A stretch of DNA of 64,000 bases from Dimorphilus gyrociliatus (taxonomy: Eukaryota > Annelida > Polychaeta > Dinophilidae). The stretch covers positions 1,581,167 through 1,645,166 of the forward strand of contig CAJFCJ010000005.1 of the NCBI GenBank assembly GCA_904063045.1. Reading direction: 5' to 3'. A program made the position numbers and the translations under genes. Positions within the stretch are counted from its first letter, which is position 1, and the number at the start of each line of letters is the position of its first letter. Below are positions 23,903-32,916 of the stretch, piece by piece. Below the pieces are notes generated by a model. That model was not told the origin of the DNA. It did not search any database and saw only the letters and a list, made by a program, of their open reading frames with translations.

Positions 23903-26143
23903 ATCAACCATTCCTTCTCCATGGCAACAAACTAAAGCTCTTAGGTTTAAATCAATTAATCATTGACTAACAAGTAATTAAAGAATGCTAAAGGGTGGGG
24001 TCAATCGTCTTTATTAGGTACCGTTTCTTCCATTTTTAATTGTTTACTTGGATTTCTTTTAAACGTCGCCTCTTTGAGATATAAATGAACACACTTTATT
24101 GTTTTGCTTGTCTCATATTCTTTATTTACAATTATTAGTTGCTTTTTAATTCCGTTTACTGTATCCCATAAGTAGCCTTCTTCTTCCATTCAACAGAAAA
24201 AAGTACAATATTATTTGAAGCTGTTTCAGGCCGACTAAATTTGTTTTAATAATAAAAAAACAGGTTGCTAACAAAGTCGTAACAGTTCACAAAGGAGACA
24301 CCGACAACTTCCGTTGACAAACACGACAGGAAAAATCAATAACAATACTTGTGTATAGATTTTACAAACAAATTACATAGCTATCGTTAAACATCATATA
24401 TTAACCATATAAAGATAAATAGGCTATAATGCGCTTTTCAATTTAATAATGAATGAAAACATGGAATTGATAAACCTACCTTCCATCCTAGTATTGAGCG
24501 GTTCAAATTTCCATTGAGAGGCTCTAGCTAATTTAGGAGTAGGGCATAATGGTCCATAATCGGATGGCCAAAATGGGCCGTATTCGTCCTTTTCTATTCC
24601 GTATCTATCTACGTAGTTTCCATCAACTTTCTGCAGGAAGGATCCATCAGCCAATCTGCCAGTTCGGAGAGCATCTACGAAGGCATCTTTGGTGAAGAAA
24701 TTAAAGAATTGATGCTTTTCAAAAGCATTCAATTTCTCATAGTCATTTAATGCTTTTTCGGCCAATTTTGCATATGAAAGATATTGAGTGGAAGTAGACG
24801 GTATTTCAGGTAAAGCTTTGTGTATTTCAAATTCGGGCGAAATCCTTTCTTCGCGGCTCAGGAATCGTCCTAATTTACGACCTATACTTCTTTCTGAACG
24901 GCCAATAGAATACACGGAAGAGCATTCAGAGGACGGGGATTTACTGTCCAAAGCGGAAAAAGCTCTAATCTTCTGAATTGATCTTTTTTTGCTGAGAATA
25001 AGAAAGTTTCGTTCCTTGATCTTATCGATGGCCGATATGCCCTGAGAATCATCAAGCTGCTCCCCTTCAACCTCCTCATCAGAAGAATGGGATGATGGTT
25101 GATCAGAATTATTGGAAGACGAATGTAGAGCTCTTTCAACTAAAGTAGTTATATCATTTTGAGTCTTTTTTCGTATTGTGTCTTTCCACGCATCAATATC
25201 TATTGAAAAAAAAAAAAAAGGTTAAATTTCTACTTTCAGTTATCAAGTTCATATTTAATTACATCCTAGAAACAAAAAGCTCAAAATCATTTTATAGCCT
25301 AGGAAAATGAATTTATTGTTAGTTATTTCGCTCGTTTAGCAGCGTGAATTTTTTATTATTAAATACACATATATATACAAATATGTATATGAAGATTATT
25401 TATGAAAATATAAGAAAATTTTATTTAAATGTGCACCACTCAACTCAAATATTTGCCTTTTGATTATAAGAAGGAAAATAAAGGAAATATGAAAGAAATT
25501 TTCGACTAAAGTCGATTAAATAACTAATTTTTTAAATACCTGGTGCTTGACTTGTTCCAACTCGTCCTATAAAAAAATTTGGTTCTTTTTTGGTTTTTTG
25601 ATTTTTTTTTTTAGAAAAAAAAGAACAGGAAGTGAAATTATAGTTTTTCTAAAACAATAATAAAGTTAAAATGAAAAAGAAACTATATACAATCAAAAAT
25701 AGACTGAAATAAAGCTGAATCTATAAAGCGTTTAGCTATTTATTAAAGACTTTTAAGCCTTTAATGTAGGTATTTTTTTTTGAAAGTAAAAGAGCTTATG
25801 ATTTTCAAAGTTCTCTTTGTAACAAAACAGATTAAATTCATGACGAGAATAACGTCGTTCGCTACATTTAACTCGAAGAATAACGTAATGCAACACTAAT
25901 TGATACTTGATAGTGAAAAAACATTGTTTTTCACTATTACCTATTACGTAAGCCGATAGGTATATCTTATTGTAGTTTTTAATTAATTCAGTAAATTAAA
26001 TGTAAATTATGCAAACCATGTCTTTCCAATAAAAGTTGTTTTTTCTCCTCTGAAAACTTATTAATTTCAGTCTGAAGACCGTTACTTATCCCGTGTCTAG
26101 AATAAAAGTCCTTAGTCGGAGTTGTATTTTCCGATCTGTACAT
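16902..26143 (-). CDS. AGBL2: Cytosolic carboxypeptidase (tubulin deglutamylase), AGBL2/AGBL3 type, with alternative ends
   Basis: Metallocarboxypeptidase of the CCP family, which removes glutamates from polyglutamylated tubulin in axonemes. Long form exons (transcript order): 26143-26017, 25566-25540, 25199-24480, 23119-22930, 22738-22584, 22509-22431, 22348-22270, 22200-22017, 21946-21822, 21759-21421, 21341-21196, 21124-21026, 20929-20805, 20736-20529, 20458-20335, 20278-20237, then terminal exon 19980-19480 (about 1,089 aa). All phases agree. The N-domain reads FESGNLRQV and [15 protein letters not shown]. Zinc ligands are H and E in [11 protein letters not shown] and H in [10 protein letters not shown]; the catalytic Glu is in [24 protein letters not shown] is the substrate-side block. 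An alternative tail uses exons 19181-19056, 18975-18919, 18845-18764, 18676-18502 and 17085-16902 (about 1,130 aa). The symbol could equally be AGBL3. Confidence 0.9.
17086..18501. other. Last intron of the AGBL alternative tail (AT-rich)
   Basis: About 1.4 kb between exons 18676-18502 and 17085-16902. It contains a (TA)n run at about 17630-17660. Nothing coding seen. It is unusually long for this region, so other features could be hidden here. Confidence 0.5.
23333..23612 (-). other. AGBL2: Alternative first coding exon of the AGBL gene
   Basis: Starts with ATG at 23612 ([16 protein letters not shown]) and ends in phase 1 at a GTTTTAC donor, the same phase as long-form exon 24480. It can therefore splice directly to 23119-22930, giving a shorter N-terminus of 93 residues. 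It carries [20 protein letters not shown], resembling [18 protein letters not shown] of the long-form exon. Confidence 0.65.
23871..23898. repeat. (TC)n microsatellite
   Basis: About 28 bp of uninterrupted CT dinucleotides on the + strand, next to the candidate X-box. Confidence 0.9.
23915..23928 (-). promoter_or_regulatory. Candidate X-box (RFX site) upstream of the alternative AGBL start
   Basis: Minus strand reads GTTGCCATGGAGAA, close to the RFX consensus GTTRCCATGGYAAC: one half-site is perfect and the other diverged. It lies about 300 bp upstream of the alternative ATG at 23612. RFX factors drive ciliary genes, which fits a tubulin deglutamylase. Binding is inference. Confidence 0.4.
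24001..24189 (-). CDS. Small hypothetical protein (62 aa) inside an AGBL intron
   Basis: Single open frame from ATG at 24189 to TGA at 24001, beginning [21 protein letters not shown] and ending ETVPNKDD. It lies in the intron between exon 25199-24480 and exon 23119-22930, same strand. Composition is hydrophilic with mixed charge and it has a proper ATG. I recognise no family. It could be a genuine small gene, part of an AGBL isoform, or chance. Confidence 0.3.
   Translation of the reverse strand: MEEEGYLWDTVNGIKKQLIIVNKEYETSKTIKCVHLYLKEATFKRNPSKQLKMEETVPNKDD
25540..25566 (-). other. AGBL2: 27-nt micro-exon of the AGBL gene
   Basis: Flanked by TATAG acceptor and GTATTT donor on the minus strand. 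It enters and leaves in phase 1 and inserts nine residues (frame ...RVGTSQAP...), so it can be skipped without frameshift. It bridges the first coding exon (26143-26017) to the large exon 25199-24480. Confidence 0.7.
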
Positions 26144-27797
26144 TTTGTCGTCTTCGACTTAAACGGAAATCTGATATAAAGGAAATTGAAAAAGGAAAAT
26201 AAACAAGGGAAATAATACTGTTACAATAATAATAGCATTAGGTTAGAAAGAAATCTTTTAAAGCAAGACATTATGTCATATAGAAGACGTTCTTATTCAT
26301 AATACTTACGTATTGAACTTAGCATTCGGATTATCCAACTATCAGCTAAAGTGGTTAGACACGAGCAGGTTAATTCTGCAACAAAGATAATTGCTTAGTA
26401 GCGAGACTAGGCTTTCTCATTGTAGATAAAAATAATATCGCTTGTTCGTGTATAACAGCGCCAATAAGTACTGCAATTAACACTTGAACCGTTAGTATAT
26501 TGAACGTGGAGCGAGAAAAATCGAACGTTACTATAGGAGTGTCACATGAATTTCACTAGTTCTCAGCCAGTTAAAATTGGGTACACAATCCATAAAATTT
26601 ACTGAAAGCTAATAGACCGACAACAGATGTGAAAAGGCTAAAAAATAAAGTTAAATAACGAAACAGATTGATCTGAAAGATATTTACATTTATTCCTGTT
26701 GTCTCGCGCCCTTGTCATTTTCGAAGACTAACGGATCTAAGGTATTATAGCATTATGATAGGCTTCATTTGATACGCTCTCTTGTTAAAAGGCTTTTCAT
26801 ATCCTTAATCGATCACATTAATCCATACGGCCAGGTTTATGAGCAAAGTTAATCAATTTAAACGTATTCACATATGGAGTAGATAGATATATCGTACTTA
26901 TTATATTTAATTCGGCATATAGTCAATCAGCGGAACATTAATAGTACATGTAGGGATTAAGTTTCTTTACATATTTTGCTTTATATATACCGTTGTTAGA
27001 GTGGAGAGAAAATGAAAAGGTATTTAGACCTACCTTTGTCAAGACCCTTAAATCGTAATTTGATACTTTTGCAACAGTGGTATTTCAATCACTATACAAT
27101 CAAAAGTTTATAGAGTGAGCTTCTTGAACAGATCCAATATCAAAGAATACCTTTAAGTACTTTTAGAATGTATAACATTCACTAACTATTGATAAAACAC
27201 CTAATTGTTGTTGAATCACACGTAATTATGAAACTTTCAAGTGAAATCGAACTTTTCGAAGCAATTGCAACCGGAAGTAAATATTTTTATACTACAATTC
27301 GAACAAACGGACTTTTCGTATTTGATTTTCCTAAATACGCTTAATTAACCGCTAGATGTCAGCACTTTCGCGGAAGAAGCTGATCAAGCCGAGGAAGAAG
27401 TTTTCTGATATTAGCCGAAATATAGTAAGTAATTTAGTAGATAATGCCGAATTGTACGGCAACCTTAGATTTTTAGCCAGGAGAAAAAAAGTTGTTTTAT
27501 TCATAAGAAACTAGACCATTCGGAAAGTTCCTTTTTATGCGGCCAATTTCTTCTACCGTTCAAAGTAGGTCATGATGGCGTCCTCCTTCTCCACGGTCGT
27601 TTATATTTATTTCAGCAATCGATAAATGCTTCAAATAGAACATTTATTATCTGAACTCCCGATATATTGGTCTATTCTCTCCTCAGTCTTTCACTTTCAC
27701 ATTCGAGAGTGTGAGAATTGTTTTATTGCCCATAAACTACCCTTTTTAACATTTTCATAAGGTAATTTGTTTTCCCCTTTGTAGCTGTTCTTCTAAA
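26144..27797. other. Divergent intergenic region between AGBL and zinc-finger gene 1
   Basis: Upstream of both genes. A donor-like site on the minus strand near 26308 (ATAC followed by GTAAGT) suggests a non-coding 5' exon for AGBL. No coding exon is supported. A GC-richer part at 27350-27620 may hold promoter elements of the + strand gene. Confidence 0.4.
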
Positions 27798-29187
27798 ATG
27801 GATGATCTGAAGGATCTTTTAAGAAATCATATAACCACTGTTGTTTCAAAAATGTGCCGGCAAGTTCTTCCAGACTCTTTAGATATAAACGTTGAAGGTT
27901 CGTAGAAGGAGATCGCTTTTAAGCAATAGTGTTTCTATTTAAAAATACCTTTTGTTAAATGGGCTATTTTTTCTTCAATAGGTTTAATAGGAATCACTGT
28001 GGGCGGAAAAAATGTTCTTTTACTACGCATAAACGACGACATAAATCGATGTTCCGACAGCGCAAATTCTAATTCTAATATTAAATATGTTTCAAAACGA
28101 AAGCAGAATCGAAAAGATATTTTGCATGATGAAGATAATATTTCGTGCCATTCAGATAACTGTCAATCAGCTGAAAATAAAGTATTAATCAATTTAAACA
28201 ACGCCGACGAAAGTCTCCCAGAGCATGTCTCTCAAATGCTGGGTATGCCTTCCAAATCAAAACCAATTAATCGTGTAGTGGAAGATGTTGCCCAACAAAT
28301 TGAATTGGAAGAACGAATGTCGCCCTTTAGAGTAGGAGACAAATGGCTATGCCAAATGTGTAATAAGCAATTTACTACCTCAGTCGCAGCCGTAAATCAC
28401 ATGCAAATTCATACTGCAAACATTCAAACATCTGTTAAAAAACGAGCGACGACGACGCCGGACAAGCAAATTGATTCTACAGACGATCCGGATAATTATC
28501 TTCCGGATGGACGGTTAAAGCCGTACGATTGTTCAGAGTGTCATAAACGGTTTATTAGTAGGTAAGAGCGTTCGGCGGTGCGAAACAAAATTTTCTAATT
28601 TAACGCTTCCTCTTAGAACCCGACTTCTCTGCCACCAGAGAGTGCATTCTGGCGAAAAACCGTATTCTTGTACTATTTGTAACAGACGGTAAGATTTAAG
28701 TATATAATTGACGTCCTTTTTTCTAATTAGCCAGACCCCCTACAGATTTACGCAAAAAGTTCACCTGAGAACTCATATTCGAGTTCACACTGGAGAGCGA
28801 CCGTACGAATGTCCAGTCTGCAGTAAGCGTTTTAGTCAAAAAGTTCACATGCAACGTCATAATCGTGTGCATACCGGAGAACGACCTTATCAATGCCCAC
28901 TCTGCCCTAGAACTTTCTCTCAAAAGGTTCACGTAAGAGGTCACATGAAAAATCATGCACATGAGGTGGACAAAGAGAAGATGGAAGAGATGGTAAGAAA
29001 ACTTGAAGAAGAAGACGACAGGCCCCCTTTATTACGGGCTGAAATGCCAATGGAAGCCGATGTATCGAATATGTCAAATGGAAGTGTTAGTTTATCAATG
29101 GACGACGACGACGAATACCCGCGCTTACAAATTGACGAAAGTTTTCAATCCGTACCGGGCACAGGAACATTAGAAGAAAAATTATAA
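27798..29187 (+). CDS. C2H2 zinc-finger protein 1 (five fingers) with unrecognised N-terminal module
   Basis: Exons 27798-27897, 27982-28561, 28617-28688 and 28746-29187 give 397 residues with consistent phases. Fingers by first motif: WLCQMCNKQF (about residue 140), YDCSECHKRF, YSCTICNRRF, YECPVCSKRF and YQCPLCPRTF, the last four linked by HSGEKPY/HTGERPY-type linkers. This is typical of DNA-binding tandem fingers. The tail is acidic (LEEEDDRPP, then SLSMDDDDEYP). Residues 1-52 (start MDDLKDLLRNH, then INVEGLIGITVGGKNVLLLR) resemble the start of the next zinc-finger gene at 31385; I do not know this module. Likely a nuclear transcription factor; no orthologue is assigned. Confidence 0.85.
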
Positions 29188-29499
29188 GTTTTTTTTGTTT
29201 TGTAACTCTTTGTTTCTTATATTGTTTTACATTGAAAAGACGACCAAATATTAAAAAAAAACTTTTTGTATTTTAAACTTAACCAACTGGAGAATTACTT
29301 TTATAATTGCGTAACTGCGCATCCGCTTCTCGGGAGTTTTAAATGCGATAACAGAGTGGGTTAAAATTATCGATGCGATAAAAATCGGGCATACCAAGAA
29401 CGCTTGAATGCTATGAAAGGAATACGCACTTTCTTCTCCGCGCGATACACAATCTGGCAGGTAGCAACGGTTAAAGGTTTCCTGTCAGCCCCAATTCTT

Positions 29500-29595
29500 A
29501 TGCAAATCAACTTGCTATGGGCGAGAGCGATCTAACAACCAGGTCCGTTATAAATATATATAGGCCAGTATAAGCTGTCATTTTGTTATGCAAAT
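29500..29595 (+). promoter_or_regulatory. Two POU octamers flanking a TATA-like box
   Basis: Perfect ATGCAAAT octamers at 29500-29507 and 29588-29595. Between them lies TTATAAATATATA at about 29549-29561. The arrangement resembles a TATA promoter with POU-factor sites, perhaps for the zinc-finger gene downstream. Function is inferred. Confidence 0.4.
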
Positions 29596-29625
29596 CGCGG
29601 CCTACGGCATTGGAATGCGGCTTGT

Positions 29626-29645
29626 ACAGGTGCGCTGGCACCTGT
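29626..29645. promoter_or_regulatory. Palindromic pair of CAGGTG/CACCTG E-boxes
   Basis: ACAGGTGC and GCACCTGT form perfect 8-bp inverted arms around a 4-bp spacer (GCTG). CACCTG is the E-box bound by Snail/ZEB and some bHLH factors. The same palindrome could also fold as a hairpin in RNA. Confidence 0.45.
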
Positions 29646-31384
29646 CTCCCTCCAGGTAGGCCTACTTCTTTGGCCTACGCGGCGGTTCAATGTCAGTCAA
29701 TTATGCAATATCGTCCGTTATGTAATTTTTTCTTTGCTAACAACCGCTTGCGGTTGGCCTACTTTCCCTGGAATCTCTTTCAACCCTTTCCGCCATGAAT
29801 TCCATTCAATGCATTGTTGAACTCGCCTAACGGCGATGGAAGCTAAGTTATACAAAAAATAGCTACCATAAACACATCGGTGGGAAGAGTGTCTCTTTTT
29901 ACGAGTCTCCTTTGTTTGACTACCGACTAGTTCTAGTTAAATAAACAGCCTGTAAAAAAAAGTAGGCCAAACCAAAGGGCAATAGGCCAACTTCGTGGGA
30001 CGCTATCAGTTTTTTTAGAAATAATTCAAACCATACTAGGTGTTTTTGAAACTAGGAAATACCTAATTCTTTCAAAACGGAAATATACATTATGCCTAAC
30101 TAGTCAGTCACAATATACTGTTCATAAAATAGCAGTTGGGATTAATTGTTAAAAATATTTGACTAAAACCAGTCTACTACTAGGAATGTGTCACGTGGTT
30201 CACATAGGACAGCTATCACAGCGCCCCCTAGGCTCGTCTAGAAGTTACTTTTGTCACAAGGCCGTTTATCGATAGGAACGCTTCCCGATTTTTGCCGTTG
30301 AACGTTAAGAATACGATGATAGTTTGGTAAGTTAACTTATAATTTACTGTAATGTCTAGATACACTAGATATTCGAATAATAACTACTCGTTAAAGTCGC
30401 CATGCCCGTTAATGGTGCAAAATAAGAAATGCACTCTGCATAGTTTTTTATACATTCCTTACATATTTTCGGGCATTAAAAACCGTAAAGCGTAGAAAAC
30501 TCGGATAGGTAAATTGATGGAAAATATGTGAACCCGTTGCATTAGATTTTATTATGCGCATTTTAAGAAAGTCCGATAAATTCTTGGTCAACCGGCGTGG
30601 CCTAGAAAATTTTTGGCGCGCTGTCAGCATAGTCGGATCGCGTGACAGCTGTACGGGATGCACGGAAGGGTCAGACTAGTTTTAGGCCTATGTATTTTTT
30701 CGCCCTAATTGCCAATTAGCGTCGATCGCGATAAGCCGATGGAAAGGGACTGGCAAAGTGGGAGGGGATTAGGAAGGCCCGGTATAATGACGTCATTCAG
30801 CCTATGATGTAACTCTTCCAGAGGTATTATAGACCTATTTTTTTTAAACAATTTACCGTTTTAAGTCGGCGGGTGAGAGTGTCGATGGGACAATAGACTA
30901 CCAGTTAGGCTTGGGGTATTCTTACTTTCTCTACTTAAATAACATCATTAGCACAGTTTGCCTAGAAAAGCTCAAACTGAGTTCAATTTTTAGCTTTCGC
31001 AACGCCTGTGTCGGTAAGTATAATTGTCAAGCTGAATTTCTATAAGCATATCCGCACCTGCACGATTTTCCTAGCTAGGCCTATCCCTGGCTTTCTTGGC
31101 GCCAAAGACACATCACGTGATTTTCGGAATCTTGCAAGCATGACCTTTGATCTCGAGACGTTGTAAACCGTTAGCCGTCCTTCCCCTCAATTCCAAGTGG
31201 CCAGATGTTAGTGTAATGTGTTCTCGTGTTGTTTTCCGGTTTTTCTTGTCTCTCTTTCCTGCCTTGTTATTGTTTATGTTTTTTTCCATGCGGGTGCGAC
31301 GAATTTGAATAGGCCTATAAATAGCCTAACCGACGCTTGACACCCAAAATAATAGGCAGTTCTCATTTTATTTTCAAACAGATC

Positions 31385-32455
31385 ATGCTCGACCTACAGA
31401 AGCAACGTTTCAAGCATTTATTGGCGAATGCCATTTTGGAATTATGGAAAAAGGAGACAGGATCTTTATCTTCAGTTTTAATCGAGGGCACAATATGTAT
31501 TTCCTCCGGCACTGGCAGAACAACAGTTATTCAGGTAGCCGATCATTTTATGGGCGTTCTCCATGATTCAGCATTGAATGCATCAGCTACCTCTGAACAA
31601 CCCCTTCCTCTATATTCCGAATCAACAGAAAAGAAGCATGATTCGGGAGCGTTTTCTGATGGAGAGAGTGATCTTAACGTAACCGACGACCCCGATGACG
31701 AGCATAAAGATGTGAATGGCAACGACTACGACGCTGTTGATAAGAACTGTCGACGGGGAAGGGAGACGCCCCCCGCTACGCCAGCCGAAAAAGACATGCT
31801 ACCTCTACACGCAAGTACCCCGGTCCTAGATTTAAGAAAAGATGAAGATTTATCAATATCTTCACCGGCTAATTACACAACACAAGTGCGAGATGTAATT
31901 AAGCAGAAATATCTATCTCAACGACCCGTATCAACTCCACCTACCGGACCCGTTGCGCCCTGGTTCCTCCCGCCTTCTTCTCACCATCACCTTGCCAACG
32001 TCCATATGTTAGCAGCCGCCGCTGCCGCGGCCAGTTTACAACCTCCGGCTATCAAGAAACGAGCCCTTTCATCGCCTTTTATGCCCTATTCTCCACATCC
32101 GGTTTCAGAACCTGCTCATCACCAGAAAGAAAAACGATCAGATACTTCCACTGATGAAAAAAGGTCTTACCGGTGCGAGTATTGCGACAAAAAGTTCATG
32201 TTCAAATCAAAATATAATGAACACTTACCTGTTCACACAAATGAGAGACCCTTCCAATGCCACCTATGCTCCCGAACTTATAAGTACAAGTACGATTTAC
32301 AGGTTCATCTCAGGACGCATATGGGTATTCCGACTAAATCGACTATATGCCCATTCTGTCAGGTGAAATTCGAATCAAATAAATTACTCAGACAACATAT
32401 TCAGGCGGAACACCGCGATGTTGGATTAACTAATGAAGACTCCGAGGAAAAATGA
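31385..32455 (+). CDS. C2H2 zinc-finger protein 2 (three fingers) with the same type of N-terminal module
   Basis: Single coding exon from ATG 31385 to TGA, 356 residues; the frame opens earlier (31337) but a clear acceptor sits just before the ATG. The N-terminus (MLDLQKQRFKHLLANAIL, then LIEGTICISSG and VIQVADHF) resembles the N-terminus of zinc-finger gene 1. The middle is acidic (DGESDLNVTDDPDDEHKD), then has a Pro-rich part and a poly-Ala tract (LAAAAAAASL). C-terminal fingers begin YRCEYCDKKF, FQCHLCSRTY and TICPFCQVKF. A nuclear transcription regulator is likely; the orthologue is not assigned. Confidence 0.85.
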   Translation: MLDLQKQRFKHLLANAILELWKKETGSLSSVLIEGTICISSGTGRTTVIQVADHFMGVLHDSALNASATSEQPLPLYSESTEKKHDSGAFSDGESDLNVTDDPDDEHKDVNGNDYDAVDKNCRRGRETPPATPAEKDMLPLHASTPVLDLRKDEDLSISSPANYTTQVRDVIKQKYLSQRPVSTPPTGPVAPWFLPPSSHHHLANVHMLAAAAAAASLQPPAIKKRALSSPFMPYSPHPVSEPAHHQKEKRSDTSTDEKRSYRCEYCDKKFMFKSKYNEHLPVHTNERPFQCHLCSRTYKYKYDLQVHLRTHMGIPTKSTICPFCQVKFESNKLLRQHIQAEHRDVGLTNEDSEEK

Positions 32456-32916
32456 ATTGCTTGAAAAACAAAAAAAATAGAAGCTAGAGACTTGAATGTT
32501 AAAAAAGAATGTTTGGTGCTTTGAACCACCCCTTCATAAATTTCTTTTTTTTTTTTCTATTTCCCCCATTCTTTTTTATTTCGTTAGAAAACTTATTGGT
32601 AGAATTTTTTTACATGTTGTTTTGATTATCAGTGACAATTTTCAGGTACTTGTTTACTTTATTATTTAGAATGTAAACTTTCAAATGGAATAAAGACAAT
32701 TGCCTATTTTTGAGACTTAATTAACTTTACAAATACTCAGTTGTTACTTAAAAGCTGTTTTTCGAAAACAACATTTCATCTTAAAAAACTTTTGCATAGG
32801 CTACAATCTGGACATCGCATACATAACATTCTTGGAACAACAATGGCATCTTTCCGTTTCCGCTTCCGTTTGAGTTAAAATTTTACTTTTAAAAAATTGG
32901 TTTTTAATTTATTAGA
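32456..32916. other. 3' flank of zinc-finger gene 2 and upstream flank of SLX4
   Basis: AT-rich with poly-T runs. An AATAAA-type signal lies near 32690. No coding exon seen. Confidence 0.5.

Larger units (their letters stand above)
29188..31384. other. Intergenic region and probable 5' non-coding exon/intron of zinc-finger gene 2
   Basis: Mixed composition, less AT-rich than average. It holds two octamer motifs, a TATA-like sequence and a paired E-box palindrome (listed separately). A strong donor (GTGTCG followed by GTAAGTATA) near 31014 and an acceptor (TTTTCAAACAG) ending at 31381 suggest a 5' untranslated exon whose intron ends just before the ATG at 31385. Confidence 0.5.

Noticed and set aside
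30448-30663. 71-codon minus-strand ORF upstream of zinc-finger gene 2
   Set aside because: Weak coding character, no splice context and no recognisable motif.
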